From Campylobacter anatolicus (lineage in GTDB: Bacteria; Campylobacterota; Campylobacteria; Campylobacterales; Campylobacteraceae): a DNA stretch of 64,000 nt. The position numbers and the translations under genes are program-made. The notes under the pieces are model-generated. The model had not been told where the DNA came from, made no database searches, and worked only from the letters and a program-made list of their open reading frames with translations. The DNA lies in assembly GCF_018145655.1 (NCBI RefSeq), contig NZ_JAGSSY010000004.1, positions 1 to 64,000 on the forward strand, given 5' to 3'. Positions 46,420-55,270 of this stretch are shown in pieces (the stretch's first letter is position 1; the number at the start of each line of letters is the position of its first letter).

Positions 46420-46760
46420 TATGTACTATAGAAGTTGCTCGCACTGATAGAGTGCATACGCCCTTCACGCCTTGACCTACTTAGTAGCTATATATAAATA
46501 TCATTAAACGGCTGATGTATGAGATAAAAATCAAGATATTAAATCCTTAGCCTTTTCGTAGAGATGTTAAAGGCTTTAAATGCCTTATCTTCACTAATAT
46601 CATTTATCCAAAGTTTTGTAGTGACAAATGGTTCATCTCACTTTACGCCACTTACCCTTATCCACACCAATACTCTTTATTAAGTGCGTCTCTACGCAGC
46701 TTTAACACTCTTTTGATTTATTTAAGACATCTTGTTTCTATCATTAAATTTTTATGTATC
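46420..46760 (-). pseudogene. Aldo/keto reductase pseudogene
   Basis: The minus strand from about 46637 reads EPFVTTKLWINDISEDKAFK, then STKRLRI, a TAA stop, and YLDFYLIHQPFNDIY; after another stop come GRMHSISASNFYS near 46455-46425. These match, in order, the conserved blocks of aldo/keto reductases (FVTTKLW, SLxrLxxdYlDLyLIHqP, GKIRAIGVSNF). Frameshifts and stops make it non-functional. Coding signal fades upstream of 46660. It lies downstream of, and in the same direction as, the cupin and cyclophilin-like genes, so it may have been part of that operon. Confidence 0.8.
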
Positions 46761-46825
46761 GCATACAACTTCCTCTGTAAAAATACTATGTGTAGCAATC
46801 ACTTGCTTTCATAACCGCATAAACA

Positions 46826-47230
46826 CTATTTTGCCCTTTCTATCTTTGTGATACTGCCATTTACTACGGCACTAAAATCACCGTCAAATCTACCAATCGT
46901 ATAAAGTTGAGAATCGCCTCTAGATGGCTTATGAAATATCGCTATATTGCCCCATGGAGCATAATAAGAGATATCTCCAACAGATACTTTTAAATTTGGA
47001 TGAGTATTTGCCGTGCTTAGCATATTTGGAAGAGAAAAAATTTTCTCATTACTACCATAATTTTCTAACTTTACCTCAAGTGGTAACATATCATAAAACT
47101 GCCTTGCAGCACTACTATCATTTAGCGTCGCACTCACGCTCTCATCACCAACTTTAAATACCACTTTCATCTGATCTCCTGCATTTAAATTTATAAACAA
47201 AACTAGTAAAAACACTATAAATTTCATCAT
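46826..47230 (-). CDS. Exported cyclophilin-like-fold protein
   Basis: 134 residues, short signal peptide (MMKFIVFLLVLFINLNAG). QMKVVFKVGDESVSATLNDSSAARQFYDMLPLEVKLENYG...EKIF and GDISYYAPWGNIAIFHKPSR...LYTIGRF fit the cyclophilin-like (PF18050-type) family, whose members are not known to be prolyl isomerases. It overlaps the cupin gene by 4 bases, so the two are co-translated. Confidence 0.78.
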   Translation of the reverse strand: MMKFIVFLLVLFINLNAGDQMKVVFKVGDESVSATLNDSSAARQFYDMLPLEVKLENYGSNEKIFSLPNMLSTANTHPNLKVSVGDISYYAPWGNIAIFHKPSRGDSQLYTIGRFDGDFSAVVNGSITKIERAK

Positions 47231-47673
47231 TTTTTCACATCCTGTTTGTCTGCTTTTGCGATAAATTTAGCATACTCTTCATCGCTTATCGATTCAAGCC
47301 AAGTTACATTTTTACCATCTTTTTCAAGCGTAAGTGCGATATGTTCACCAATGTCTTTAAACCCAGCACCATGAAAATGCTCCACATCAGGTGGACAAAG
47401 CACTGCATCGCCCTCATGGGCTACTTGCAATATACCATCTTTTGTGCCAGTGTATATTACGCCCTTTGTTACTATAAAACGCTGTCCAGCTGGATGCGTA
47501 TGCCAAACAGTCCTTGCACCCTTTTTAAAATGCACCAAACTAGCACCGAAATTTGCATATTGAGTTGAATCAAATATCTTTTTTATAATTACATTACCTG
47601 TGAAAAATTCTGATCTTCCGACAAACTCTTCTTGCTCTGCCTTTTTTATAAGCATTTGCCCCTCTTGCTTCAT
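47227..47673 (-). CDS. Cupin-domain protein
   Basis: 148 residues. FKKGARTVWHTHPAGQRFIVTKGVIYTGTKDG is the first cupin motif (metal-binding His pair and Gln/Glu) and DAVLCPPDVEHFHGA the second. No signal peptide. Small cupins of this type often sit with aldo/keto reductases, and a reductase pseudogene is two genes downstream. Two start candidates exist; the second Met (MLIKKAEQ) is also possible. AAAGGAGATAC precedes the first. Confidence 0.85.
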   Translation of the reverse strand: MKQEGQMLIKKAEQEEFVGRSEFFTGNVIIKKIFDSTQYANFGASLVHFKKGARTVWHTHPAGQRFIVTKGVIYTGTKDGILQVAHEGDAVLCPPDVEHFHGAGFKDIGEHIALTLEKDGKNVTWLESISDEEYAKFIAKADKQDVKK

Positions 47674-47978
47674 CTGTATCTCCTTTGTAAAATATCTATC
47701 ACGCTTAATGTAATCACACCTGCGATATCTGCTTTTTATAAATTCTTATTGTATCTGAAATTTTATTTTTACATTAGAATAATTCTGCAAATTCCTTGCC
47801 TAATTCTGCAAAATTTTAAAAACAAAGGCTTTTTATAGTATATAATCTAAATATCCCAATGAGTTTAAATAAGGGTTTAATTTGGCTACTTAATTGAGGA
47901 ATAATGATTATTTCATACACTTTTGTAGTTAAGCATAGCTTTGATTATCTCAAATCGCCAAAGTAGATAAGAGTGAAG
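47674..47978. other. Intergenic region with two AATTCTGCAAA direct repeats
   Basis: No gene. AATTCTGCAAA occurs at 47781 and 47802 (21 bases apart), about 110 bases upstream of the cupin gene; the spacing is two helical turns, as for tandem operator sites. Confidence 0.45.
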
Positions 47979-48004
47979 AGTGGCTCAACCTAAGCTAAGC
48001 CACT
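47979..48004 (-). terminator. Weak hairpin at the end of the cytochrome c operon
   Basis: AGTGGCT (47979-47985) pairs with AGCCACT (47998-48004); on the minus strand it is followed by CTTCACTCTT, without a real U-tract. Confidence 0.35.
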
Positions 48005-48013
48005 AAATTTAAT

Positions 48014-48349
48014 CTACTTCTTACTCTCTTTTTTGTAGGCATTAGATAGATATTCACCAAGATCTTTCATCTGTGTGTCGTTTATCTCTGTCTTTCTAAA
48101 AAATGGCATAGAGTGTTTGCCATTTCTTACGAAAAACTCAACTACTTCAGGTGTTAGATCAGTTCGCTTTGTAAGCTCAGCGGCTATATCAGTGCCTTTG
48201 TAGGCATAATATAAGGCGTTTGTGCCAGGCATACCAGCTCCATGACAAGGCAGACACCAGTGGTTATAAATTTTCTTACCATTATCATAATCTGCGGCAA
48301 ATGCACTCATGCTAAAAGCACAGAGTGCTAAAAAAATAAGCTTTTTCAT
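48014..48349 (-). CDS. Cytochrome c subunit of a p-cresol methylhydroxylase-like enzyme
   Basis: 111 residues with signal peptide (MKKLIFLALCAFSMSAFA). One CLPCHGAG heme site near residue 32 and a Met ligand candidate in GKHSMPFF. It follows the flavoprotein with an ATGA overlap (48346-48349). In PCMH the small cytochrome subunit accepts electrons from the FAD. Confidence 0.88.
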   Translation of the reverse strand: MKKLIFLALCAFSMSAFAADYDNGKKIYNHWCLPCHGAGMPGTNALYYAYKGTDIAAELTKRTDLTPEVVEFFVRNGKHSMPFFRKTEINDTQMKDLGEYLSNAYKKESKK

Positions 48350-49995
48350 TTTTTCTCTCCTCTTGCTCTATATCCACGTTTGGCACGTAGTTTTGCTGGC
48401 CATATACCTCCTCTACCTGGTGCTAAAATACCATTTGGATCGATACTGTCTTTGAGCTGTTCGCTAAATTTACGCAATATATGGTCGTTATGCGAATATG
48501 CGTCCATAACATCATCTTGAAAATCAGGTGCCGCACGATAATCGCCCCAGCCATTTTCAGCTGCAACTTTAACCATCTTACGATAAACCTCACGCATCTT
48601 TTTATTTTTCTCGCTATCTTCACGAGAATTTGAAAATCCAAGCATAAAACAAAATGCACGATACATCCACGATCTAGGATGTGCAAAAGGAGTAATAGGT
48701 GATGGCATACCCATCTCATAAAACACATCTATATATACCTCTTGACATTTAAGTAATTCACGTCCATCGCGTGGGATGATAGGCGAGAACCAAACGTGTC
48801 CATCTTTTGGATCGATAGTTTCGCCACGAGTACTAAGCCAGAAAATTTCCATATTTGGAATTCCAAGCGTTACTTTATGTTTCATATTTTTCTTCTGCTC
48901 GGCAGTAAGCGGCAAAGAGTGATTTTCTAATGTCTTAAACTCACAACCTTTTATAGCTGCATTAAATCGTCTTTTAACATCCTCAATATTTGCAGCAACA
49001 GCTTCTTTGTTGCCATAAAGGGTAATATCCACGCTCCAGTATGGAATTTTATTTTTTAAAGCATAGTTTTGAATTTTTTCATAGTCTGGCTTACCGCCCT
49101 TTGATGTCAAGTAGCCTTTTAGCTCAGGATTCATCGCTTTACCATGAGGGGGATTAAGTGGAGAGCGGTACAAAGGCCAACCGATGATAAAGCTATCTTC
49201 AAGGTAGTTTAATATCTCAACCATCGGTATAATGTCTTCGCGTAATGGTGTAGTTACGTTTATAAGAGCGTAATGCTCCGGTTTTGGCTGCATCCAAAAG
49301 CCCATTTTAGTAACGATACCAAAATTTGATTGAGCAAAAAGTCCATCTAGATATGGTCCATAACCATATTTATTCTCTGCAAATGTCTTAGCACTTGGCA
49401 AAGCACCCATACCTGTGCGTAAAATTTCTCCATTTGCAAGCACCACTTCCATACCACAATGAGCACCGAAGTGGTCACGATATGCACCGTATGTATAGCC
49501 CCAGCCGTGATCTAGTGCGTTACCCACTGGACTACCCCAGCCCGGATCTGGTATATCCATCATCACATTTAAATTATTTTTCTCAATATATTCATAAAGA
49601 TCAAAATACGAAACACCAGGTTCTAAGATACAGAAATTTCTTTTGTCATCAACTTCTAAAATTTTATTCATACGTTTTAAGTCAATAACCACATCACCTC
49701 GGTTGTTTGGAGCACTCGCCCCATAGCCTAAATTTTTACCAGTTGAGATAGGAAAGATTGGAATTTTAAATTTATTTGCAACTTTTACTACAGCTTGCAC
49801 CTCCTCTGTGCTCTTTGGTGCGACTGCCAAAGATGGGACATTTTCTAGCTCTTCACCCCAATAAGGCGAATACGCATCCCTATAAAGGGCTATATCGTCG
49901 TCTTTGTCATAGACGTTTTCCGCACCAACGGCAACTTTAAACTCTGCAACTGCTGCTTTAAAGTCGGCTTCACTCACATTTTTAGGTAGTATCAT
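48346..49995 (-). CDS. FAD-linked oxidase of the p-cresol methylhydroxylase/vanillyl-alcohol oxidase family
   Basis: 549 residues. The FAD-binding (PP-loop) N-terminal domain has PISTGKNLGYGASAPNNRGDVVIDLKRMNKILEVD and DPGWGSPVGNALDHGWGYT; the substrate domain follows, with the C-terminal DPNGILAPGRGGIWP. Together with the downstream cytochrome this is the PCMH arrangement, which oxidises 4-alkylphenols such as p-cresol or 4-ethylphenol. Exact substrate unknown. It has no signal peptide of its own. SD AAGGAGAG; overlaps the upstream gene by ATGA. Confidence 0.88.
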   Translation of the reverse strand: MILPKNVSEADFKAAVAEFKVAVGAENVYDKDDDIALYRDAYSPYWGEELENVPSLAVAPKSTEEVQAVVKVANKFKIPIFPISTGKNLGYGASAPNNRGDVVIDLKRMNKILEVDDKRNFCILEPGVSYFDLYEYIEKNNLNVMMDIPDPGWGSPVGNALDHGWGYTYGAYRDHFGAHCGMEVVLANGEILRTGMGALPSAKTFAENKYGYGPYLDGLFAQSNFGIVTKMGFWMQPKPEHYALINVTTPLREDIIPMVEILNYLEDSFIIGWPLYRSPLNPPHGKAMNPELKGYLTSKGGKPDYEKIQNYALKNKIPYWSVDITLYGNKEAVAANIEDVKRRFNAAIKGCEFKTLENHSLPLTAEQKKNMKHKVTLGIPNMEIFWLSTRGETIDPKDGHVWFSPIIPRDGRELLKCQEVYIDVFYEMGMPSPITPFAHPRSWMYRAFCFMLGFSNSREDSEKNKKMREVYRKMVKVAAENGWGDYRAAPDFQDDVMDAYSHNDHILRKFSEQLKDSIDPNGILAPGRGGIWPAKLRAKRGYRARGEKK

Positions 49996-50540
49996 AACAC
50001 TCTCCTTGATGCAAAGGCAAACGATACCAAAAATGGCTCATTTGAGTTTGCATTGCTATTAAATTTATAAGATTTTATATTTGAACTAGGGGTAAAATCA
50101 CCAATACTTAACGCCAATGCTCGTACAAATTTATCACTATTTAGAGCATGATTTAGCACCTTTTCTTGATTAATTTGACTTAGCACATTATGGCTACTCT
50201 TATCATTTCTAAAATCGTGCTCCGCTCTATAAAAAGCGACAAAATCTTTGTCAAAGAATAGTCGTTGTAAAACAAAGAAGGTCTCATAACTAGTTATACC
50301 ACAAAAAGCGGTACTGTCATCTAAATGCCTGATATTTTCAAAATAAAATTTAGAAATATCGCCGTCTATCTCGTGCTGTTTTGCAAAATTTTGTGCAAAT
50401 TCAAAGCTATCTTTAATATTTTTATCATAGATAGCTTCATATTTTAAGCTATCTTTTGCTAGTGTGATACTAGGCGAGATAGCTAAACAAGTAGCTACTG
50501 ACGTGCTAAATTGAAGAAATTTTCGTCTATCAATCTGCAT
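49992..50540 (-). CDS. Small Tat-signal protein leading the PCMH-like operon
   Basis: 182 residues. Twin-arginine signal DRRKFLQFSTSVATCLAIS, no heme or FeS motif. The mature part is helical (FEFAQNFAKQHEIDGDISKFYF..., FFVLQRLFFDKDFVAFYRAEHDF). I do not recognise a named family. Overlaps the flavoprotein gene by 4 bases. Since the flavoprotein lacks a signal but its cytochrome partner is periplasmic, this protein may carry it through the Tat pore; that is inference. Confidence 0.75.
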   Translation of the reverse strand: MQIDRRKFLQFSTSVATCLAISPSITLAKDSLKYEAIYDKNIKDSFEFAQNFAKQHEIDGDISKFYFENIRHLDDSTAFCGITSYETFFVLQRLFFDKDFVAFYRAEHDFRNDKSSHNVLSQINQEKVLNHALNSDKFVRALALSIGDFTPSSNIKSYKFNSNANSNEPFLVSFAFASRRVL

Positions 50541-50688
50541 ATTTTCTCCTTTCCTCCAAATTTATTAATGTATATTTAAAATATTAATTTTAAAAGTATA
50601 GAACAAATTTGTTTTATTAGAAAAGAAAAAATTTTATTAATTAAGAATTTTAAATATAGAATTATATTTTGTATTTTTTAATTTAAAA

Positions 50689-50718
50689 TCTAAGCTAGTA
50701 ACGTTATACTAACTTAGA
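50689..50718 (-). terminator. Terminator after tonB
   Basis: Minus-strand stem TCTAAGTTAGT / ACTAGCTTAGA (one G-T pair) followed by TTTTAAATT; overlaps the tonB stop codon. Confidence 0.7.
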
Positions 50719-51581
50719 CTAAATCTCACAGGGACAGAAAATGTAGTCTTTTTATCGATCTTTGGAAATTTGCTCTTTGTTTTATCAATCGCTATTTTAA
50801 CCGCTTCATCAAGATTTGCAAACCCTGAACTTTTTACAATTTTTACATTATCAACTACTCCACTTGGATCGTAGTTAAAACTCACTGTTGCCGTACCTTG
50901 TTCGCGACGAATTTTTGAGCTTCGTGGATAGTTCTTTTTAGCATAGTTTGCTATGATAGCTTGTATCTCACCAGCGATAGCGTGATGTAGTGCAACATCG
51001 TTTGTCTGCATTGGGTTATCGCTTTGAGTGTTTGAACTAGCGACTTTATTGCTATCTTTATTTAATGCATTATTGCCACTGACCGCAACATTTTGAGTTG
51101 CAAACTCACTAGTAACAGAATTTGACGAGACCTGTATCTCTTGTGGCTTTGGCGGAGTTGGCGTAGGAGATACCTCCTTTTTAGGCTCTTTTTTAGGCTC
51201 AGGTTTTTTCTTTGGTTTCTCTTTCGGTTTTTCCTCTTTTTTAGGCTCAGGTTTTTTAACTACATCTTCGACGATTTTATCTTCTACAACTGGTTTTGGT
51301 ATCTTAACCAGTGTAGGCATCGGCTCTGGTTCAAGGATGGGTTCTGGTTGTGGTGGTGTTGGCTCTGGCATAGGTTTGGGTTGTGGTGGAGCTGGTGGCT
51401 CAGCCGATGCACCACCACCAACTATAAAGGCATTTAGAGGTAGCTTTACCACTTTTGGACTTGTGTATATGATATTAGAATGCACCCAAACAATCCACAC
51501 TATAAACGCTATATGCAAAGTTGCACTAATAAAAAAGCCTATGATAGAGGCGTTATTGTTTAATCTCTGTTGCAATTGCAA
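50709..51581 (-). CDS. tonB: TonB energy-transducing protein
   Basis: 290 residues. N-terminal anchor (IIGFFISATLHIAFIVWIVWV), a long Pro/Lys/Glu-rich rod (~55-150, EP and KP repeats), and a C-terminal TonB domain (GTATVSFNYDPSGVVDNVKIVKSSGFANLDEAVKIAI..., FSVPVRFSLS). Couples the inner-membrane proton gradient to outer-membrane receptors. Starts at a TTG inside the end of exbD (29-base overlap). Last gene of the receptor-exbB-exbD-tonB operon. Confidence 0.93.
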   Translation of the reverse strand: MQLQQRLNNNASIIGFFISATLHIAFIVWIVWVHSNIIYTSPKVVKLPLNAFIVGGGASAEPPAPPQPKPMPEPTPPQPEPILEPEPMPTLVKIPKPVVEDKIVEDVVKKPEPKKEEKPKEKPKKKPEPKKEPKKEVSPTPTPPKPQEIQVSSNSVTSEFATQNVAVSGNNALNKDSNKVASSNTQSDNPMQTNDVALHHAIAGEIQAIIANYAKKNYPRSSKIRREQGTATVSFNYDPSGVVDNVKIVKSSGFANLDEAVKIAIDKTKSKFPKIDKKTTFSVPVRFSLS

Positions 51582-51942
51582 AATTCTCGTGTTTTTTCAT
51601 TTTAAGTGCATCAATAATCTTTACAAAGCTTTCAAATTTAGAGTTTTTGTCACTTCTTAAAATCACTAATGTTTTCGAATCAATCTGTGCAAATTTGGTT
51701 TCAAATTCATCTTCACCCACTAAAATATCATCAAAATATATCTCATCTTTATCATTTATGACGATACTTATAGAGTCGTCCTTGTGCTCCTTTACGCCAC
51801 TTTCGCTCTGAGGAAGCTCTATCTCAATCTTACCCTGTGCGATAAATGTCGAAACGCTTAATACAATACAAAGCAAAACGAGCATAATGTCGATAAATGG
51901 AACGACATTTAGCCCGTCATGTTTATATGACTTCATTTGCAT
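51553..51942 (-). CDS. exbD: ExbD biopolymer transport protein
   Basis: 129 residues, one N-terminal helix containing the essential Asp ([16 protein letters not shown]) and a periplasmic domain. Partner of ExbB; forms the TonB motor. Overlaps exbB by 20 bases and tonB by 29, typical tight coupling. Confidence 0.93.
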   Translation of the reverse strand: MQMKSYKHDGLNVVPFIDIMLVLLCIVLSVSTFIAQGKIEIELPQSESGVKEHKDDSISIVINDKDEIYFDDILVGEDEFETKFAQIDSKTLVILRSDKNSKFESFVKIIDALKMKKHENFAIATEIKQ

Positions 51943-52354
51943 AAGCCTTAAATTTAGTCATAACAACTTCGACTTTACGATAAAGTGCATTATATATCAT
52001 AAGCGTTGGGATTGCCACAACTAAGCCCATAGCAGTTGCTTTGAGTGCCAAAGATAGACCAACCATTATATTTTTAGCGTCTATGCCACCGCCCATACCC
52101 ATATCATAAAATGTAACCATAATTCCTATAACTGTCCCTAGTAGTCCGATATATGGGGCATTTGAATAGATGATGTAAAGTGTGGTTAAATTTTTAGTCA
52201 ATCCAATTTCAAGCTCGTCTTCGTTATTATACTCTTTAAAGTTTACCTTTGATAAAAATATGCATCTTTCAATGCTAAACCAAACAACAATAAAGCTCAT
52301 AAAGCCTAGTATTGCAAATATCACGAAATCGATATGATGTTTTAAAAACTCCAT
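51923..52354 (-). CDS. exbB: ExbB biopolymer transport protein
   Basis: 143 residues, three membrane helices; short ExbB type without the long N-terminal extension. [19 protein letters not shown] and [23 protein letters not shown] are the MotA/ExbB motifs. 14 bases after the receptor gene. Confidence 0.93.
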   Translation of the reverse strand: MEFLKHHIDFVIFAILGFMSFIVVWFSIERCIFLSKVNFKEYNNEDELEIGLTKNLTTLYIIYSNAPYIGLLGTVIGIMVTFYDMGMGGGIDAKNIMVGLSLALKATAMGLVVAIPTLMIYNALYRKVEVVMTKFKAYANEVI

Positions 52355-52368
52355 CCTTCGCCTTTAAA

Positions 52369-54396
52369 TTAAAATTTATAACTTACATTAACCTTGAAAT
52401 TTCTACCCGGCTCCCAGTCTATAGATGTAGTATCGCCTGTATATTCTGCTGTGCGTTGTGAATGAGAGGCATACGCTTTATCAAACGCGTTATAAAGTCC
52501 AGCATTTATCTCAAGACCTTTAAATTTACCACTACTTGGGATATATGCTATATAAAAGTCATTTACTGCATAGCTTGGAAGCCTGACATTATCGCCGGTT
52601 ATAGAGCTTGCACTATGAACATTTCTTGATTTAAAAAATATCAAATTATATCCTAATAATATGTCAGCTCTTGGTATAAAGTATTCTGTATTAAAAGTAT
52701 ATTTATCACCCTGATCGCGGTAACCTAGCACATTTGATACTGCATAGCTTCTTGTTCCTCTACTAGTTTGAGTTACTCTATTTCCTGTATATTTTACTTT
52801 TTGATGTGTGTAGCTAGCTGCTAGACTTAGATTGTCTAAATTTAATCTACTCCAAAGTTCAACACCATCTATATCAGCTCCGCCTGCATTTATCCTATAA
52901 AGGACGTTATTTATCGTGCCATTTTGAGCATTGTTATCTACTATTAAATTTTTATACTCAGTTTTGTAGTATTTAGCGGTTAAGCTTACAGATTTATTTT
53001 CACCAAATTCATTTTTATATCTGCCGCCTATCTCATATGCATTGCCAGTTGTGGCTTTAAGATCATCATTACCATTCCAGCCTAAAGCATTCCCCCTGCT
53101 AGTCCCAGCTGCGAGCATACTCTCCATAACATCAGGACCTCTAAACACTCTTGCATAACTAGCAAACACACCAAAGCCATACCCTATATTATAATCAAGT
53201 CCAAGTGCTGGGGTAACTTCATCAAATTTATATTTATATTTACTTATATTATTGGCAGTACCATTGTAAGTTTTTAACTCATGTCTAGTATATCTCACAC
53301 CAGGAGTTACGATAAGATCACCATATCTGATCGCATCTTCTAAATATAATGAGTAGTTATCTACCTCTTCTGGTCTATTATTGTTAGGCTTTACAAAATT
53401 TTCAGTATTATAATACTCGATACCATATCTTAAAGTATGAGCCAAAATTCCAGTTTCAAGCTTGGTTGTTGCCTTGGCATTTATACCTTTTGTCTCTACG
53501 CCCCATTTGTTTTTTGTTACTCTTTTATGTTCGGTATTATAAGCACTTACGTCAAATTCTAACAGATCGCTTGGATTATATGTATATTTAATAGTTGTTG
53601 TGTCACGCTCATATTTTGTATCAGTATAGGCGTTACCGGTTGCATTGTAACCAAACTCAGCCTTTAAAGGATAGTCTCCTTTAAACTGCGTATGTTCGTG
53701 GCTAATCGAAATTCTATGAAAATCTAAAAAGTTATAGCCAATCTTAAATAAATAACTTAAATCATTTCCGTTGCCACCTATAACCTTGCCATTACCAGCC
53801 TTACCATAGTCATAGCCTTTATGATTTAACGCAGCCAAGAAATCAAGCCCTTCAACTGGTGCGGCAAATACCATAAGCCCTTGAGAAAAACCCTCATCAT
53901 TTGAGCTATATCCAGCCTTGATCTTAGCACCAATAATCTCACCGCCTTCTAACAAATCTTTTGCATCAACAGTTTTAAAAGCTACACTACCGCCAAGTGC
54001 CCCATTTGCATTTACAACTGACTTTGCACCGACTTCTATATCGATAGCCTTTATCAGGTCTGGGTCTATAAGCAAGTCTGCATTATGATGAAATGTATTG
54101 CCATTTTGCTTGGCTCCATCTATCGTGATATTTAGACCACGATCACTAACGCCACGCATATAAATTTTTTGGTTCATTCCGTTTGTACCACCTACATAAA
54201 CACCTGGAATATCACGAACAACATCTTTAACAATCCCAGCATTACGTGTGCTGATCTTGATATCATCTACTGCTGCACCTGCACTATTTGACGTAACTTC
54301 GATCTGATCTAATACGATACTTTCATCAGCATTAAGGCTTAGTGCACCTGAAAATACGACAGCCAATGATAGAGCTATAATTGATTTTTTTTGCAA
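52369..54396 (-). CDS. TonB-dependent outer-membrane receptor, heme-receptor-like
   Basis: 675 residues, signal peptide MQKKSIIALSLAVVFSGALSLNA. TonB box region VLDQIEVTSN, plug domain (RDIPGVYVGGTNGMNQKIYMRGVSDRGLNITIDGAKQ), then the barrel ending in aromatic VNVSYKF. YARVFRGPDVMESM resembles the FRAP region of heme receptors, so heme or hemoglobin is a possible ligand. First gene of an operon with exbB-exbD-tonB. A palindrome and a consensus promoter lie upstream, fitting Fur-type control. Confidence 0.9.
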   Translation of the reverse strand: MQKKSIIALSLAVVFSGALSLNADESIVLDQIEVTSNSAGAAVDDIKISTRNAGIVKDVVRDIPGVYVGGTNGMNQKIYMRGVSDRGLNITIDGAKQNGNTFHHNADLLIDPDLIKAIDIEVGAKSVVNANGALGGSVAFKTVDAKDLLEGGEIIGAKIKAGYSSNDEGFSQGLMVFAAPVEGLDFLAALNHKGYDYGKAGNGKVIGGNGNDLSYLFKIGYNFLDFHRISISHEHTQFKGDYPLKAEFGYNATGNAYTDTKYERDTTTIKYTYNPSDLLEFDVSAYNTEHKRVTKNKWGVETKGINAKATTKLETGILAHTLRYGIEYYNTENFVKPNNNRPEEVDNYSLYLEDAIRYGDLIVTPGVRYTRHELKTYNGTANNISKYKYKFDEVTPALGLDYNIGYGFGVFASYARVFRGPDVMESMLAAGTSRGNALGWNGNDDLKATTGNAYEIGGRYKNEFGENKSVSLTAKYYKTEYKNLIVDNNAQNGTINNVLYRINAGGADIDGVELWSRLNLDNLSLAASYTHQKVKYTGNRVTQTSRGTRSYAVSNVLGYRDQGDKYTFNTEYFIPRADILLGYNLIFFKSRNVHSASSITGDNVRLPSYAVNDFYIAYIPSSGKFKGLEINAGLYNAFDKAYASHSQRTAEYTGDTTSIDWEPGRNFKVNVSYKF

Positions 54397-54419
54397 GATA
54401 AAACCTTTCTAAATTTTTT

Positions 54420-54438
54420 AATTATTAGTTAAATAATT
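54420..54438. promoter_or_regulatory. Fur-like palindrome overlapping the receptor -10
   Basis: AATTATTAGTTAAATAATT is a 19-base inverted repeat (AATTATT/AATAATT arms). It overlaps the -10 box at 54436-54441. AT-rich arms fit epsilonproteobacterial Fur boxes only loosely. Confidence 0.45.
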
Positions 54439-54464
54439 ATAATAAAATTGATATAAATTGTCAA
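54436..54464 (-). promoter_or_regulatory. Consensus sigma-70 promoter of the receptor-exbBD-tonB operon
   Basis: On the minus strand TTGACA (54459-54464), 17-base spacer, TATAAT (54436-54441). Both hexamers are perfect, which is rare in Campylobacter. Confidence 0.8.
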
Positions 54465-54523
54465 TATAATTATCTTATAATACTTTAAAAAGGTTTTATA
54501 AATAGTTTAATTGTGTTTAGATT

Positions 54524-55153
54524 CTACTCAATCCAAGTAACGACATCGTTTATTTCACGGCGGTATTTTTTCGGTTGTGGATTAAGCCTATAACCAAATG
54601 GCACAAGGATAGCAACTCTATGTTTTTTCTTATCTATGCCAAGTATCTCACCGACTGCCTCTTGCTCAAAGCCCTCTATTGGGCAGCTATCTATGCCTAA
54701 ACTTGCCGCTGCATTCATCATATTATTGGCTGCAAACATCGTCTGTGCATGAGCCCAAGTATAAAGTAGCTCATCATCATTTTTAAAGTTGCTATCTATA
54801 AAATCCTTATAAAATGCCACTCTACCTGCATGCTCTTCTGGAGTTTTATAAGGTCTGCGTACTATCATATCGCTCACATACTTACTATCGCTTTTTATAT
54901 CAGCTATCTTAGCTAGTATGACAACTAGATGCGAACAGCTTGTGATTTGAGCTTGATTCCAGCATTTTGGGCGAAGTTTAGCCTTTAACTTATCATTTGT
55001 AATGACTAAAAAATCCCACTGTTCAAGCCCTGTTGAGCTAGGACTTACGCGTCCAGCTTCTAAAATATAATACATATTCGCTCTGCTTACCTTTTTGCTC
55101 TCATCAAAAACCTTACAAGCATGGCGAAAATTTATAATCTCAAGATAATTCAT
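54524..55153 (-). CDS. NAD(P)H-dependent nitroreductase family protein
   Basis: 209 residues. RHACKVFDESKKVSRANMYYILEAGRVSPSSTGLEQWDFLVI (FMN-binding N-terminus) and AAASLGIDSCPIEGFEQEAVGEILGI with VPFGYRLNPQPKKYRR. Similar to NfsB/RdxA-type flavoenzymes that reduce nitroaromatics such as metronidazole and quinones; physiological substrate unknown. AAAGGAGCAAAG precedes the ATG. No operon partner. Confidence 0.88.
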   Translation of the reverse strand: MNYLEIINFRHACKVFDESKKVSRANMYYILEAGRVSPSSTGLEQWDFLVITNDKLKAKLRPKCWNQAQITSCSHLVVILAKIADIKSDSKYVSDMIVRRPYKTPEEHAGRVAFYKDFIDSNFKNDDELLYTWAHAQTMFAANNMMNAAASLGIDSCPIEGFEQEAVGEILGIDKKKHRVAILVPFGYRLNPQPKKYRREINDVVTWIE

Positions 55154-55270
55154 CTTTGCTCCTTTAAAATTTTATGCAATAATAAGCTTTTAAAATAAAT
55201 ATTTAGTATCTAAATTTATAAAACAACCTTGTAATATGCTATAATTTTGTCTAAATTTAAAGGAAATGAT

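Noticed and set aside
51141-51437. Trp/Phe/Arg-rich plus-strand frame opposite tonB
   Set aside because: It is the antisense of the Pro/Lys/Glu repeat region of tonB.
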